Positions 24,873 through 33,886 of a stretch of DNA of 64,000 bases are shown in pieces (within the stretch, counting starts at the first letter, position 1; every line of letters starts with the position of its first letter). The translations under genes were made by a program, and so were the position numbers. The notes beneath the pieces were generated by a model. It did no database searches, had not been told where the DNA came from, and saw only the letters and a program-made list of their open reading frames with translations. This stretch comes from M3007 sp033764075 (GTDB lineage: Bacteria; Bacteroidota; Bacteroidia; Chitinophagales; Saprospiraceae): contig JANRJH010000020.1 of assembly GCA_033764075.1 (NCBI GenBank), forward strand, positions 79,420 through 143,419, read 5' to 3'.

Positions 24873-25889
24873 TCAGGTTCGACGAAGCATGTCGGCGGCC
24901 GCTTCCGCCGTCAGGTCCCGCTGCGGGTCGGCGAACATCTCGTAGCCTACCATGAATTTTTTCACGGTGGCCGAACGCAACAAGGGCGGGTAAAACGACA
25001 TGTGGAAATGCCATTCCGGGTGCGGGCCGCCGTCGGTCGGACTTTGGTGGATGCCCGATGAATAGGGGAAGGAGGTCTGAAAAAGCGCATCATAACGCAT
25101 GGTCAGGTCCTTGATGACGGCGGCAAAGTTCCGTTTTTCCCCGGGCGTCAGCTGCCCGATGTGTTGCATGTGTCGGCGGGGAATGATCATGGTCTCAAAC
25201 GGCCACACCGCCCAGAACGGCACCAGGACCACAAAATCGGCATTGGAGGTGACCAGCCGCTCCTGCAGGTCCAGTTCCTGATCCAGATAAGCGCCCAGCA
25301 GGCTCGCGCCGTGATCTTTCCAATAAGCGGCCTGCCGGGCACCTTTTTTCAAGGCCTCCTGCGGAATGGACTGCTGGGCCCAGACCTGCCCGTGCGGGTG
25401 CGGATTGCTGCAACCCATTATGGCGCCTTTGTTCTCGAAGATCTGCACATGGTTGATGAAGGGCAGTGCGCCGAGCGCGGCGTATTCCTGCTGCCACACG
25501 TCCACCACCTGCTCAATGGCGTCCGTTTCCATGTCGGCCAGTGTCGCGGCATGGTTGGGCGAAAAACAGATGACCCGGCAAACGCCCTGCTCTCCCGCTG
25601 CATGGAGCAAGCCCCGGTCGTACCGACCGGTCTCCGATTGGGGCATAAGGGCCGAAAAATCGTTGGTAAAAACGTAGGTTCCGGTGTACACAGGCGTCTG
25701 TTGGCCGCCTGCCCGGGCGTTGCCTGCACACAGGTAGCAATTGGGATCGTAGGCAGGCCGGTTTCCCTCTTGCGCCTGCTCGGTTTTGCCCTGCCACGGG
25801 CGTTGTGTGCGATGGGGCGACACCAGCACCCATTCCCCGGTGAGAATGTTGTATCTGCGGTGCGGACTATTGGCTAAATTAAGGGACAT
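24873..25889 (-). CDS. galT: Galactose-1-phosphate uridylyltransferase
   Basis: GalT exchanges UMP between UDP-glucose and galactose-1-phosphate in the Leloir pathway. The 338-residue product has the zinc pair CYLCAG, the substrate region TYVFTNDFSAL, the catalytic NPHPHGQVWA with the nucleophilic second His of HPH, and the second metal region HPEWHFHMSFYPPLL. The start is ATG 25889, because the sequence upstream on this strand is antisense to the GH2-GH53 gene. Intracellular GalT inside a galactan locus fits use of imported galactose. No galK or galE is visible in the window. It is divergent from the GH2-GH53 gene with only 54 bases between starts, implying coordinated control. Confidence 0.95.
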   Translation of the reverse strand: MSLNLANSPHRRYNILTGEWVLVSPHRTQRPWQGKTEQAQEGNRPAYDPNCYLCAGNARAGGQQTPVYTGTYVFTNDFSALMPQSETGRYDRGLLHAAGEQGVCRVICFSPNHAATLADMETDAIEQVVDVWQQEYAALGALPFINHVQIFENKGAIMGCSNPHPHGQVWAQQSIPQEALKKGARQAAYWKDHGASLLGAYLDQELDLQERLVTSNADFVVLVPFWAVWPFETMIIPRRHMQHIGQLTPGEKRNFAAVIKDLTMRYDALFQTSFPYSSGIHQSPTDGGPHPEWHFHMSFYPPLLRSATVKKFMVGYEMFADPQRDLTAEAAADMLRRT

Positions 25890-25918
25890 AAGCCTGTGGT
25901 AAAAGTCAAAGTTCCATT

Positions 25919-25926
25919 TATCTTGG
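25919..25926 (+). promoter_or_regulatory. -7-like box for the GH2-GH53 gene
   Basis: TATCTTGG differs from TAnnTTTG at one base. It lies 18 bases before ATG 25944, in the short interval shared with the divergent galT gene. Confidence 0.5.
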
Positions 25927-25943
25927 GGCGTAAAATAACACCG

Positions 25944-28900
25944 ATGATGCGAAATGTGCACCTGTTTGCCCTTCTTTTCCTGATTTTTCAGGCCGGCACG
26001 GCCGCCGGGCAATTCGCCCACCAGAATTTCGACCGGGATTGGCGTTTTCATTTTGGCCACGCACAAAACCCGGCCGGAGATTTCAATTTCGGCGTCGAGA
26101 CCATTTTCGCCAAGTCCGGTGGCGCCGCACAAACCGCCATCGACCCGCAGTTCAACGACAGCCTGTGGCGGGTAATCAACCTGCCGCACGACTGGGGCGT
26201 GGAACTGCCTTTTGTCTTCGATCCCGCCTTTAATGTGATGGCCCACGGATATAAACCCCTTGGACGCAACTACCCGGAAACCAGCATCGGCTGGTACCGC
26301 AAACATTTCAGCATACCCCAATCCGAATCGGGCAAACGCTTTCAATTGCAATTCGACGGCGTGTTTCGCGACGCCGAGTGCTGGATCAACGGTTTTTACC
26401 TGGGTCGAAACCAGAGTGGATACATCGGCGCAGCCTATGACATCACCGATTTTTTGCGTTTCGACGCCGAAAACGTTGTTGTTGTTCGCGTGGACGCCAC
26501 CCAATACGAAGGCTGGTTTTACGAAGGCGCCGGTATCTACCGCCACGTGTGGCTGAACAGTTACCCGGACGTGCACGTGGACCACGACGGAATATTTGCC
26601 TGGTCGACCCTCTCGGGCGAAAAAGCTACGCTTACCGTAGAAACCGTAGTCGTAAACGACGGCATGGATCCCTCCGCCATCACCGCCGAAGTGCAACTGA
26701 CGGATCGCAACGGGCAGGCAATGGCGCAGGCCAAACCGCAGTTGATCACCCTGGCCCCGGGCGGCCAAATGGTCGTCCGGCATGCCCTGACCGTAGACCG
26801 GCCGCGCCGCTGGGAACCGGGCGACCCTTACCTGTACACCATCGGGGTACACATTAAAAAAGACGGCCGGGTGCTGGATGCCAGAACGCTGCGACACGGT
26901 TTTCGCACGGTGGAGATCAAGCCCAACGGCCTTTTTATCAATGGCAAACACGTCAAGATCAAAGGGGTAAACTGCCACCAGGACCACGCCGGTGTCGGGG
27001 CGGCTTTACCCGACTACCTGCAATATTACCGCATCGGACTGCTGAAAAAACTGGGGGTCAACGCCTACCGGACCAGCCACCACCCGCCCACGCCGGAATT
27101 GCTGGATGCCTGCGACAGCCTGGGTATGCTCGTCATGGACGAAACGCGCCTGCTCAACAGCGGCGCCGAGCACATGGATCAGTTCGAGCGCCTGGTGCGG
27201 CGCGACCGCAGCCGTACCTGCGTCTTTATATGGTCCATCGGAAACGAAGAGGGCTGGATACAAACAACGCCCACCGGAAAAAAAATTGCGCAGACCTACC
27301 TCCACAAACTCGGCAAGCTGGACCCTACCCGAACCTGCACCTACGCGGCCGACCTGGGCAACGTGCACGCAGGCATCAACGAGGTGATTCCGGTGCGCAG
27401 TTTTAATTACCGCCAGTTTGCCGTGGCCGACTACCACCGCGATCATCCCGATCAGCCCATCATCGGCACCGAAATGGGCAGCACCGTCACCACCCGCGGC
27501 GAATACGCCACCGACAGCGCGCGCGCCTACCTGCCGGATCAGGACATCACCTACCCCTGGTGGGCCAGCACGGCGGAAATGTGGTGGCCGCTGGCCGCAG
27601 AAAACGACTACTGGCTCGGCGGATTTGTGTGGACGGGCCTGGACTACCGGGGCGAACCCACCCCTTTTGCCTGGCCGAACATCAATTCCCACTTTGGCAT
27701 CATGGACATGTGCGGGTTTCCCAAAAACCTGTACTATTACTACCAGTCGTGGTGGACCGACAAGGACGTTCTGCACATTTCCCCGCACTGGAACTGGCTG
27801 GAAAAACGCGGCGAACCCATAGACGTGTGGGTGAATTCCAACGCCGATGAGGTCGAACTGCTCCTCAACGGCGTCAGCCTGGGCAAAAAGAGCATGCCCC
27901 GCAACCGGCACCTGCAATGGACGGTGGCCTACCAGCCCGGCGTGCTGGAGGCGGTCGGCTACAAGGGCGGACGAACGTTCCGTTCGAAAGTGGAGACCAC
28001 GGGCGCTCCGGCCGAAGTGGTGCTTACCCCTTATAAAACCACGTTGCTGGCCGACGGCCGCGATGCCACAGTAATCAACGTGGCGGTGTTCGACAGCGAA
28101 GGCCGGGAGGTGCCCAATGCCGACAACCTCATTGCGTTCCGGATAAAGGGCGGCGGTAGAATCATTGGCGTGGGCAATGGCGACCCGTCGAGCCATGAAC
28201 CGGATCAATGCGCCGACGGCGCCTGGCAACGCCGGCTGTTCAACGGAAAATGCCAGGTGATCGTTCAGGCCGGCTCCTCCCCTGATATGATCCACTTTGA
28301 AGCCAGCGCCCCGAACTTGTGGAGCGGCTCCACCGACATCCACACCGTTGATCCGGCCTGTGCAAACGTGTTCACCCCCAACCCATTGTACGACCTGAAA
28401 GGGGAGGCCGCCAAGCCCCGCCCCGTAGACCGCATGATCGGGGCCGACATCTCCTTCCTCCCCGAACTGGAGGCAAAAGGGCTGGTATTCAAAGAAAACG
28501 GCGTGGAAATGGATGCCGTCGAACTGCTCAAGTCCCACGGATTCAACTACGTGCGCCTGCGTATTTTCAACGACCCCGCGCGCGAAGGCGGTTATGCCCC
28601 CGGCAAGGGCTTTTGCAACCTCGAATACACCAAAGCCATGGCCAAAAGGGTAAAAGCGGCCGGCATGAAACTGCTGCTGGATTTCCATTACAGCGACACC
28701 TGGGCCGACCCGGGCAAGCAGTACAAGCCCAGGGCCTGGGAGGGACTGGCTTTCGACGACTTGCAAAAGGCGTTGTACGATTACACCCATGACGTGATCA
28801 AACAGCTCAAAGAACAAGGCACAACACCCGATATGGTCCAGATCGGCAACGAGATCAACCACGGAATGGTCTGGCCAGAAGGACAAGTGGGCCACCCCGA

Positions 28901-29339
28901 CAGCCTGGCCCGGCTCATCAAAGCGGGAACGGCCGCCGTCAAGGCCGTGGACCCGACCATCGTCATGATGCTCCACGTCGCCCTGGGCGGGCAACATGAC
29001 GAGTCCGTTTATTTCATCGACCAGATGGTCAGGCGAGGGGTGCATTTCGACGTGATCGGGCAATCGTATTACCCCAAGTGGCATGGAACCCTCGATGATT
29101 TGACGCATAACCTGACCGACCTCTCGCACCGCTACCAAAAGGACGTCATTGTGGTGGAGTATTCCGCCAAAAAGGAAGACGTGCACCGCATCGCTTTTGG
29201 CGTGCCGGGCGACAGGGGCAAAGGCGCCTGCATCTGGGAACCGCTCAACACCTGGGAGGCCATTTTCGATTGGCAGGGGAATGCAAATGCTTACCTGAAA
29301 TGGTACGATGCCTTCCACCAGCAGTACCTGAAAAAATGA
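25944..29339 (+). CDS. Bifunctional GH2 beta-galactosidase / GH53 endo-galactanase fusion
   Basis: This 1131-residue exported enzyme fuses two glycoside hydrolases. Residues ~25-820 are a GH2 beta-galactosidase: sugar-binding domain (NFDRDWRFHFG, NLPHDWGVELPF), immunoglobulin-like domain, and a TIM barrel with RTSHHPPTPELLDACDSLG, acid/base IWSIGNEEGW (Glu435) and nucleophile IIGTEMGS (Glu510). C-terminal beta-sandwich domains (WLEKRGEPIDVWVNSN, DFVAFRIKGGG-like region) follow. Residues ~825-1131 are a complete GH53 galactanase: GADISFLPELE, DFHYSDTWADPGKQYKP, QIGNEINHG (Glu970) and VVEYSAKKED (Glu1072). Both catalytic pairs are present. The signal peptide ends AGTAAGQ without a lipobox, pointing to the periplasm or secretion. 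One polypeptide could thus cut galactan internally and release galactose. Confidence 0.93.
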   Translation: MMRNVHLFALLFLIFQAGTAAGQFAHQNFDRDWRFHFGHAQNPAGDFNFGVETIFAKSGGAAQTAIDPQFNDSLWRVINLPHDWGVELPFVFDPAFNVMAHGYKPLGRNYPETSIGWYRKHFSIPQSESGKRFQLQFDGVFRDAECWINGFYLGRNQSGYIGAAYDITDFLRFDAENVVVVRVDATQYEGWFYEGAGIYRHVWLNSYPDVHVDHDGIFAWSTLSGEKATLTVETVVVNDGMDPSAITAEVQLTDRNGQAMAQAKPQLITLAPGGQMVVRHALTVDRPRRWEPGDPYLYTIGVHIKKDGRVLDARTLRHGFRTVEIKPNGLFINGKHVKIKGVNCHQDHAGVGAALPDYLQYYRIGLLKKLGVNAYRTSHHPPTPELLDACDSLGMLVMDETRLLNSGAEHMDQFERLVRRDRSRTCVFIWSIGNEEGWIQTTPTGKKIAQTYLHKLGKLDPTRTCTYAADLGNVHAGINEVIPVRSFNYRQFAVADYHRDHPDQPIIGTEMGSTVTTRGEYATDSARAYLPDQDITYPWWASTAEMWWPLAAENDYWLGGFVWTGLDYRGEPTPFAWPNINSHFGIMDMCGFPKNLYYYYQSWWTDKDVLHISPHWNWLEKRGEPIDVWVNSNADEVELLLNGVSLGKKSMPRNRHLQWTVAYQPGVLEAVGYKGGRTFRSKVETTGAPAEVVLTPYKTTLLADGRDATVINVAVFDSEGREVPNADNLIAFRIKGGGRIIGVGNGDPSSHEPDQCADGAWQRRLFNGKCQVIVQAGSSPDMIHFEASAPNLWSGSTDIHTVDPACANVFTPNPLYDLKGEAAKPRPVDRMIGADISFLPELEAKGLVFKENGVEMDAVELLKSHGFNYVRLRIFNDPAREGGYAPGKGFCNLEYTKAMAKRVKAAGMKLLLDFHYSDTWADPGKQYKPRAWEGLAFDDLQKALYDYTHDVIKQLKEQGTTPDMVQIGNEINHGMVWPEGQVGHPDSLARLIKAGTAAVKAVDPTIVMMLHVALGGQHDESVYFIDQMVRRGVHFDVIGQSYYPKWHGTLDDLTHNLTDLSHRYQKDVIVVEYSAKKEDVHRIAFGVPGDRGKGACIWEPLNTWEAIFDWQGNANAYLKWYDAFHQQYLKK

Positions 29340-29408
29340 CTGTGTGGGGCCATACTTCCGGGTTCTGCTGTGCTTCAATTTTTAAGCGAATATTATCGCG
29401 CCCTTTTG

Positions 29409-29416
29409 TACCTTGG
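29409..29416 (+). promoter_or_regulatory. -7-like box for the GH3-type gene
   Basis: TACCTTGG differs from TAnnTTTG at one position and is 33 bases before ATG 29449. Confidence 0.5.
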
Positions 29417-29448
29417 CAGCACCAAGTTTTACCGTTCGTTTTATCACT

Positions 29449-30978
29449 ATGACCGGATTCCTGAACCTCTGTGTGAAGCAATACCTGCGTTTGCGTATGC
29501 TGCGGATTGAAGGGTATATGCGCCAACCCGAAGGTGCGCAGGAGCGCTGGCTCCAGTATTTGCTGGACAATGGCCGCTACACCACCTATGGTCGCCGGTA
29601 CGGGTTCGACGACATTCAGTCCTGGGCGTCGTTCGCCGCCGAGGTGCCCATCGTGGAGTACGACGACCTGAAGCCGTACATTCATCAGATGATGAACGGC
29701 GGCAGGGATGTGCTCTGGCCGGGTGTCGTCTCCTGGTACAGCAAGAGCAGCGGCACCACCAGCGATAAATCGAAATACATCCCTGTTCCCTATGACAACC
29801 TCCACGGCAATCACGTGGCCGGTTCATGGGACTCCCTGGCGCTGCTGTACCACCACCACGCCGATCTCGACATTTTCAAATACAAAAACCTCATTATGCC
29901 GGGCAGCCTTTCGGCCTGGCCGGAAAACCCGCAGACGCAGGTGGGCGACGTCAGCGCGCTCCTCGTGCACCACATGCCTGCCATTGGGCGGCTTTTTTAC
30001 CTCCCCGACTTCGAGACCGCCCTGCTGCCCAATTTTGAAGAAAAAATTGCCCGCATCGCACAAATCGCATCCCAGCGCGACGACATCGTCATGTTCGGCG
30101 GCGTGCCAACCTGGATCCTGGTGCTGTTTCGCATGATCCTGGAACAGACCGGGAAGTCCAATATGCTGGAGGTGTGGCCCAAGCTGCAAGTGTACATGCA
30201 CGGCGGTGTCGGGTTTGAACCTTACCGCCAGGCTTTTCAGGCGCTTATCCCCAGCGACACCTTTATTTACCAGGAAATTTACAACGCCTCGGAGGGCTAT
30301 TTCGGTGCACAGTGCGACCCCTGGCACAACGACATGTTGCTGCTGGCCGACAACGGCGTGTTTTATGAATTCATTCCCATGGAGGAGTGGGGGAAAGACC
30401 ACCCCCGAACCGTGCTGCTGGCCGACGTGGAAACGGGCAAGAACTACGCCGTGGTGATCTCTGCCAACAACGGTCTCTGGCGTTATGTGCCCGGCGACAC
30501 TGTGGTGTTCACCCGACTGAACCCGCATTGTTTTCGCATCAGCGGGCGCACCAAACAATTCATCAATGCCTTCGGAGAAGAGCTGATGGTGGGCGATGCC
30601 GACAAGGCGCTCGCCGAGACCTGCCGCCGGCACGAAGTGGTGGTCACCGACTACACGGCCGGCCCCGTGTATTTTCAAAACAGTGCCGGCCGTGGCGGTC
30701 ACGAGTGGATCGTCGAGTTCGAACGCGCACCCTGTAACCTCCAGGCATTCGCATCGGCCCTCGATGAGCAATTGCAGCGCGTGAACTCCGACTACGAGGC
30801 CAAACGGTACCGAAGTCTGGCCCTGGCGCCCCTGCGCCTGCATACCGTGCCCTCGGGCACCTTTCAGCGCTGGATGAAAGCCCGCGGAAAATTTGGCAGC
30901 CAGAATAAAGTGCCCCGGCTGGCCAACCACCGGCAGTTTATCGATGAATTGTTGCAGTTTGCCGCTGCCGTCGAGTGA
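29449..30978 (+). CDS. GH3 auxin-responsive-type acyl-adenylating enzyme
   Basis: The 509-residue protein belongs to the GH3 family, named from plant auxin-responsive GH3 and unrelated to glycoside hydrolase family 3. Plant members adenylate a carboxylic acid and join it to an amino acid. Visible landmarks are the phosphate-binding loop SKSSGTTSDKSKYIP near residue 95, VYMHGGVGFEPYRQAF, IYNASEGYFGAQ with the conserved motif that grips the adenylate, RYVPGDTVVF, and RISGRTKQFINAFGEELM before the C-terminal lid. Bacterial homologues in Bacteroidota have no assigned substrate. The start is ATG 29449, just after a -7-like box. It stands alone between the galactan locus and the sugar dehydrogenase gene. 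Confidence 0.88.
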   Translation: MTGFLNLCVKQYLRLRMLRIEGYMRQPEGAQERWLQYLLDNGRYTTYGRRYGFDDIQSWASFAAEVPIVEYDDLKPYIHQMMNGGRDVLWPGVVSWYSKSSGTTSDKSKYIPVPYDNLHGNHVAGSWDSLALLYHHHADLDIFKYKNLIMPGSLSAWPENPQTQVGDVSALLVHHMPAIGRLFYLPDFETALLPNFEEKIARIAQIASQRDDIVMFGGVPTWILVLFRMILEQTGKSNMLEVWPKLQVYMHGGVGFEPYRQAFQALIPSDTFIYQEIYNASEGYFGAQCDPWHNDMLLLADNGVFYEFIPMEEWGKDHPRTVLLADVETGKNYAVVISANNGLWRYVPGDTVVFTRLNPHCFRISGRTKQFINAFGEELMVGDADKALAETCRRHEVVVTDYTAGPVYFQNSAGRGGHEWIVEFERAPCNLQAFASALDEQLQRVNSDYEAKRYRSLALAPLRLHTVPSGTFQRWMKARGKFGSQNKVPRLANHRQFIDELLQFAAAVE

Positions 30979-31052
30979 AAACCTTTTGTCTGAACAGGAC
31001 ATTTCCGCTGTTAAAAACCAGGCGGGCATAATCTTCACAAGCCCTCCGGTGT

Positions 31053-31060
31053 TTCCTTTG
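31053..31060 (+). promoter_or_regulatory. -7-like box for the sugar dehydrogenase gene
   Basis: TTCCTTTG differs from TAnnTTTG at one base and is 15 bases before ATG 31075. Confidence 0.45.
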
Positions 31061-31074
31061 TCAAAAACCGTTCT

Positions 31075-33168
31075 ATGATCAAGCGCTTACTCCCTGCCTT
31101 TTTGGCCCTGCCACTGGCGCTGGCCGCCCAGCCCAAACTGGAACTGCAACCTTTTGCTTCCGGTTTCGAGCGTCCGGTGGACATCGCCCACGCCGGCGAC
31201 AACCGCCTGTTTATTGTTGAACAGGACGGGTTCATCTGGATACTGGATTCCCTCGGCAACCGCAGCCCCAAACCCTTCCTCGACATTGACGCGCGCGTGC
31301 GCTCCACCGGAAACGAACAGGGGCTGCTCGGGCTGGCTTTTCACCCCGACTACGCGCAGAACGGATACTTTTACGTCAATTACACCCGTACCCCCGACGG
31401 AGACACCCGCGTGTCCCGCTTCACCCGAAGCGCCACCAACCCCGATTCCGCCGACGCCAACAGCGAGCTCATCCTGCTCGTAGTGGATCAGCCCGCCAAC
31501 AACCACAACGGGGGCTGCCTGAAGTTCGGCCCCGACGGTTATCTCTACACCAGCCTGGGCGACGGCGGTGGCGCCAACGACCCGCAAAACTTCGCGCAAA
31601 ACAAAAAGTCGCTGCTCGGCAAAATGCTCCGCATCGATGTGAACGCCGGCCCGGACCCGTACCGCGTGCCCAACGACAACCCCTTTGTGAACGACACCAC
31701 CTACCTGCCGGAAATCTGGTCGCTCGGCTGGCGAAACCCCTGGCGCTTCTCCTTCGACCGGCTTACCGGCGATATGTGGGTCGCCGACGTCGGTCAGGAC
31801 ACCCGCGAGGAGATCGATTTTGAGCCGGCCGGCGTCGGCGGACGCAATTACGGGTGGCGCTGCTACGAAGGCGCCCTGCCTTTCAACACCGCGGGCTGCC
31901 AGCCTGCCGCCAACTATACGTTTCCCGTTTTTGATTACGACAACGCCTCGCTGGGTTGCTCGGTGACCGGCGGATTCGTGTACCGGGGCAGCCGGTTTCC
32001 GGAACTGAACGGGTTGTACCTGTTCGCCGATTTTTGCAGCGGCCGTTGGTGGGGCACCCGGTACGATGCTGCGGACAGCACGTTCAACACGGTGTTGCTG
32101 GCCAACCTGACGGATTTTGAATACGCCGCCTTTGGCGAAGATGTGCGCGGCGAGCTGTATGTGGCCGAGCTATCCGGTGGACGCATCCTGCGCATTGAAG
32201 ATCGGTGTGCCGATTTTGCCGTCGACGGCGCCGTTTCGGGCAGCCCGGTGTGCCCGGGCGCGAACGGCGGGTCTATCGAACTGAGTGCAACCGGCGGAAG
32301 CAATCCCATCCAATACCTTTGGGCCGACGGGGTTGCCGGTCCGGTTCGATCTGCCCTGCCCGCCGGCGTTTACGCCGTGACCGCCACCGACGGCCAGGGT
32401 TGCTCGCGGGTGCTCTCCTTTGATCTGCCCGAAGGCGGCACACCGGATCCTGTACTGACCACCGACCGCCCCGTGGTGTGCCCGGACGAGACCGTGACGC
32501 TCACTGCCGCCAACCTGCAGCCGCCGGTGACCCTGCGCTGGGAAGTGAACGGGAGCCTGTTCAGCACCGTCGCCGTCAATGAAACGGTGTACACCCTGAG
32601 CAGCAACGTAGAGGGGACCTGGACGGTTTCGTTTTTCGACAGCGTTTGTCTGGAAACACGCACGGCCGAACTAACCATTGCGCGGGAGCCGGAGCTCACC
32701 CCCTTGATCGAAGGCGCCGGCGATTCGCTGGTGTACAACACCACGGATACAACGCTTGCCCTGCAATGGTATCGGAACAATCAGATGATACCCGGTGCGA
32801 CGCAGCCGTATCTGCTCCCTACGGCAGAGGGGGAATATTTTTTGGAGGTGACCACCGCCAACGGTTGTCGCTACGAATCCAACCGGGTGATTTTGCAGAT
32901 TTCGACGACCATGCCGGAATGGGTGACGGCCTACACCCTGTCGCCCAACCCCACCAGCGACCGGATGCGACTCTATCTTGCACTGGACGCGCCCAAACGG
33001 TTGATGTTTACCCTTTCCGATCACCTGGGACGCGTGTACTTCTCGCAGTCCCGCCAGGGCAGCGTTTTCGATTTTCCGCTGGAACTCCAGGCCCTGCCCA
33101 GGGGTGCTTACACCCTGACGGTGCAGTCGGATGCGGGGCAGTGGAGCCGGTGGGTGATTAAAAATTAG
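31075..33168 (+). CDS. PQQ-type sugar dehydrogenase with SprB-like repeat and T9SS domain
   Basis: Residues ~20-375 are a six-bladed propeller of the glucose/sorbosone dehydrogenase family that oxidises sugars with pyrroloquinoline quinone. Diagnostic parts are NRLFIVEQDGFIWIL, QGLLGLAFHPDY, the active-site NHNGGCLKFGPDGYLY, and SLGWRNPWRFSFDRLTGDMWVADVGQ. Residues ~380-460 hold one SprB-type repeat (SPVCPGANGGSIELSATGG). A beta-rich stretch follows, and residues ~620-697 form a type A T9SS sorting domain (YTLSPNPTSDRMRLYLAL, ending SRWVIKN). It is therefore exported and attached to or released from the cell surface. It is a single gene; downstream lies a palindromic repeat region. Activity with PQQ is a family inference. 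Confidence 0.88.
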   Translation: MIKRLLPAFLALPLALAAQPKLELQPFASGFERPVDIAHAGDNRLFIVEQDGFIWILDSLGNRSPKPFLDIDARVRSTGNEQGLLGLAFHPDYAQNGYFYVNYTRTPDGDTRVSRFTRSATNPDSADANSELILLVVDQPANNHNGGCLKFGPDGYLYTSLGDGGGANDPQNFAQNKKSLLGKMLRIDVNAGPDPYRVPNDNPFVNDTTYLPEIWSLGWRNPWRFSFDRLTGDMWVADVGQDTREEIDFEPAGVGGRNYGWRCYEGALPFNTAGCQPAANYTFPVFDYDNASLGCSVTGGFVYRGSRFPELNGLYLFADFCSGRWWGTRYDAADSTFNTVLLANLTDFEYAAFGEDVRGELYVAELSGGRILRIEDRCADFAVDGAVSGSPVCPGANGGSIELSATGGSNPIQYLWADGVAGPVRSALPAGVYAVTATDGQGCSRVLSFDLPEGGTPDPVLTTDRPVVCPDETVTLTAANLQPPVTLRWEVNGSLFSTVAVNETVYTLSSNVEGTWTVSFFDSVCLETRTAELTIAREPELTPLIEGAGDSLVYNTTDTTLALQWYRNNQMIPGATQPYLLPTAEGEYFLEVTTANGCRYESNRVILQISTTMPEWVTAYTLSPNPTSDRMRLYLALDAPKRLMFTLSDHLGRVYFSQSRQGSVFDFPLELQALPRGAYTLTVQSDAGQWSRWVIKN

Positions 33169-33231
33169 GAAAAAACGATTCGATGGCTTTGGGCTCGCAG
33201 CCATCGCCTTGGTATATCAACACCCGGAGTT

Positions 33232-33264
33232 ACCGATCCGATGGCTCGCAGCCATCGGATCGGT
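33232..33264. repeat. Dispersed palindrome, copy 1
   Basis: A perfect 14-bp stem (ACCGATCCGATGGC with its complement) encloses the loop TCGCA. A partial copy of the same words lies just before it (33181-33207). The same palindrome with another loop occurs at 41237-41269. The region 33169-33457 otherwise holds no gene. Confidence 0.85.
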
Positions 33265-33457
33265 TTGTTGACGCATTCCATTTGTTCGAGGGCGGCACTT
33301 GGGCGGACTCCGGCGTTCACTTTGAGGCAGATTTTGCATAGCCGTTCATTTCACGTGCCTATTGGTTCATTTCACGGCGATTGTCGGTGCTTTTTACCGC
33401 CATGTCTGCCACCTTTGAACCACAAAAACAACCCATCACCTTTAAAAAGGCTCGAAC

Positions 33458-33871
33458 ATGAAAAATCTGCTGAAGCAGCAAAGCATCCAAAAAATTCAAA
33501 AAACAGTCCTGCTTTTTGCGCTGTCGCTGATGATGGCATCCTCCCTGTTGGCCCAAAGCAGTATGGCCGACATGACAAGTGAAGAAAAGGCGCAGGCGAT
33601 TACGGAAAAGCAAAACCAGGCGATCCATTTTTCCGACACTCAGGCACAACAGATGTACAACATTAATCTCAAGTACATCAAGGAAATGGAAAAAGCATAT
33701 GCTGCAGGAGGCAGATCCATTTCAACCAGGAACAAACTCAAAAGCCTGGATGGGCAAAAGGACAATGAAGTAAAAAAGGTGCTTGACAACGAACAGTACA
33801 AAGTATATCAGGAGAAGAAAAAGGAAATAAGGGAACAGATGAAAGCACAGATGTCGGACAGCAAACACTAA
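33458..33871 (+). CDS. Small secreted helical protein
   Basis: The 137-residue product has an N-terminal signal (VLLFALSLMMASSLLAQ) after a charged start. The mature part is almost all helical and rich in Lys, Glu and Gln (EEKAQAITEKQNQAIHFSDTQAQQMYNINLKYIKEME ... LDNEQYKVYQEKKKEIREQM is its general pattern). It resembles Spy/CpxP-like or DUF4890-type periplasmic proteins in character, but I cannot name a family firmly. It precedes the M43 metalloprotease by 15 bases and may share its operon. Confidence 0.65.
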   Translation: MKNLLKQQSIQKIQKTVLLFALSLMMASSLLAQSSMADMTSEEKAQAITEKQNQAIHFSDTQAQQMYNINLKYIKEMEKAYAAGGRSISTRNKLKSLDGQKDNEVKKVLDNEQYKVYQEKKKEIREQMKAQMSDSKH

Positions 33872-33886
33872 AAGCTCGCTAAAAAA

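Noticed and set aside
24873..26987. 704-residue version of the GalT reading frame
   Set aside because: The added N-terminal half is antisense to the GH2 domain; GalT similarity begins at the ATG at 25889.
27006..29378. 790-residue minus-strand frame opposite the GH2-GH53 gene
   Set aside because: Antisense shadow; no domain, signal or promoter.
29449..30978. Glycoside hydrolase family 3 as part of the galactan locus
   Set aside because: The protein is of the unrelated auxin-responsive GH3 adenylating family, with a phosphate-binding loop and no glycosidase motif.
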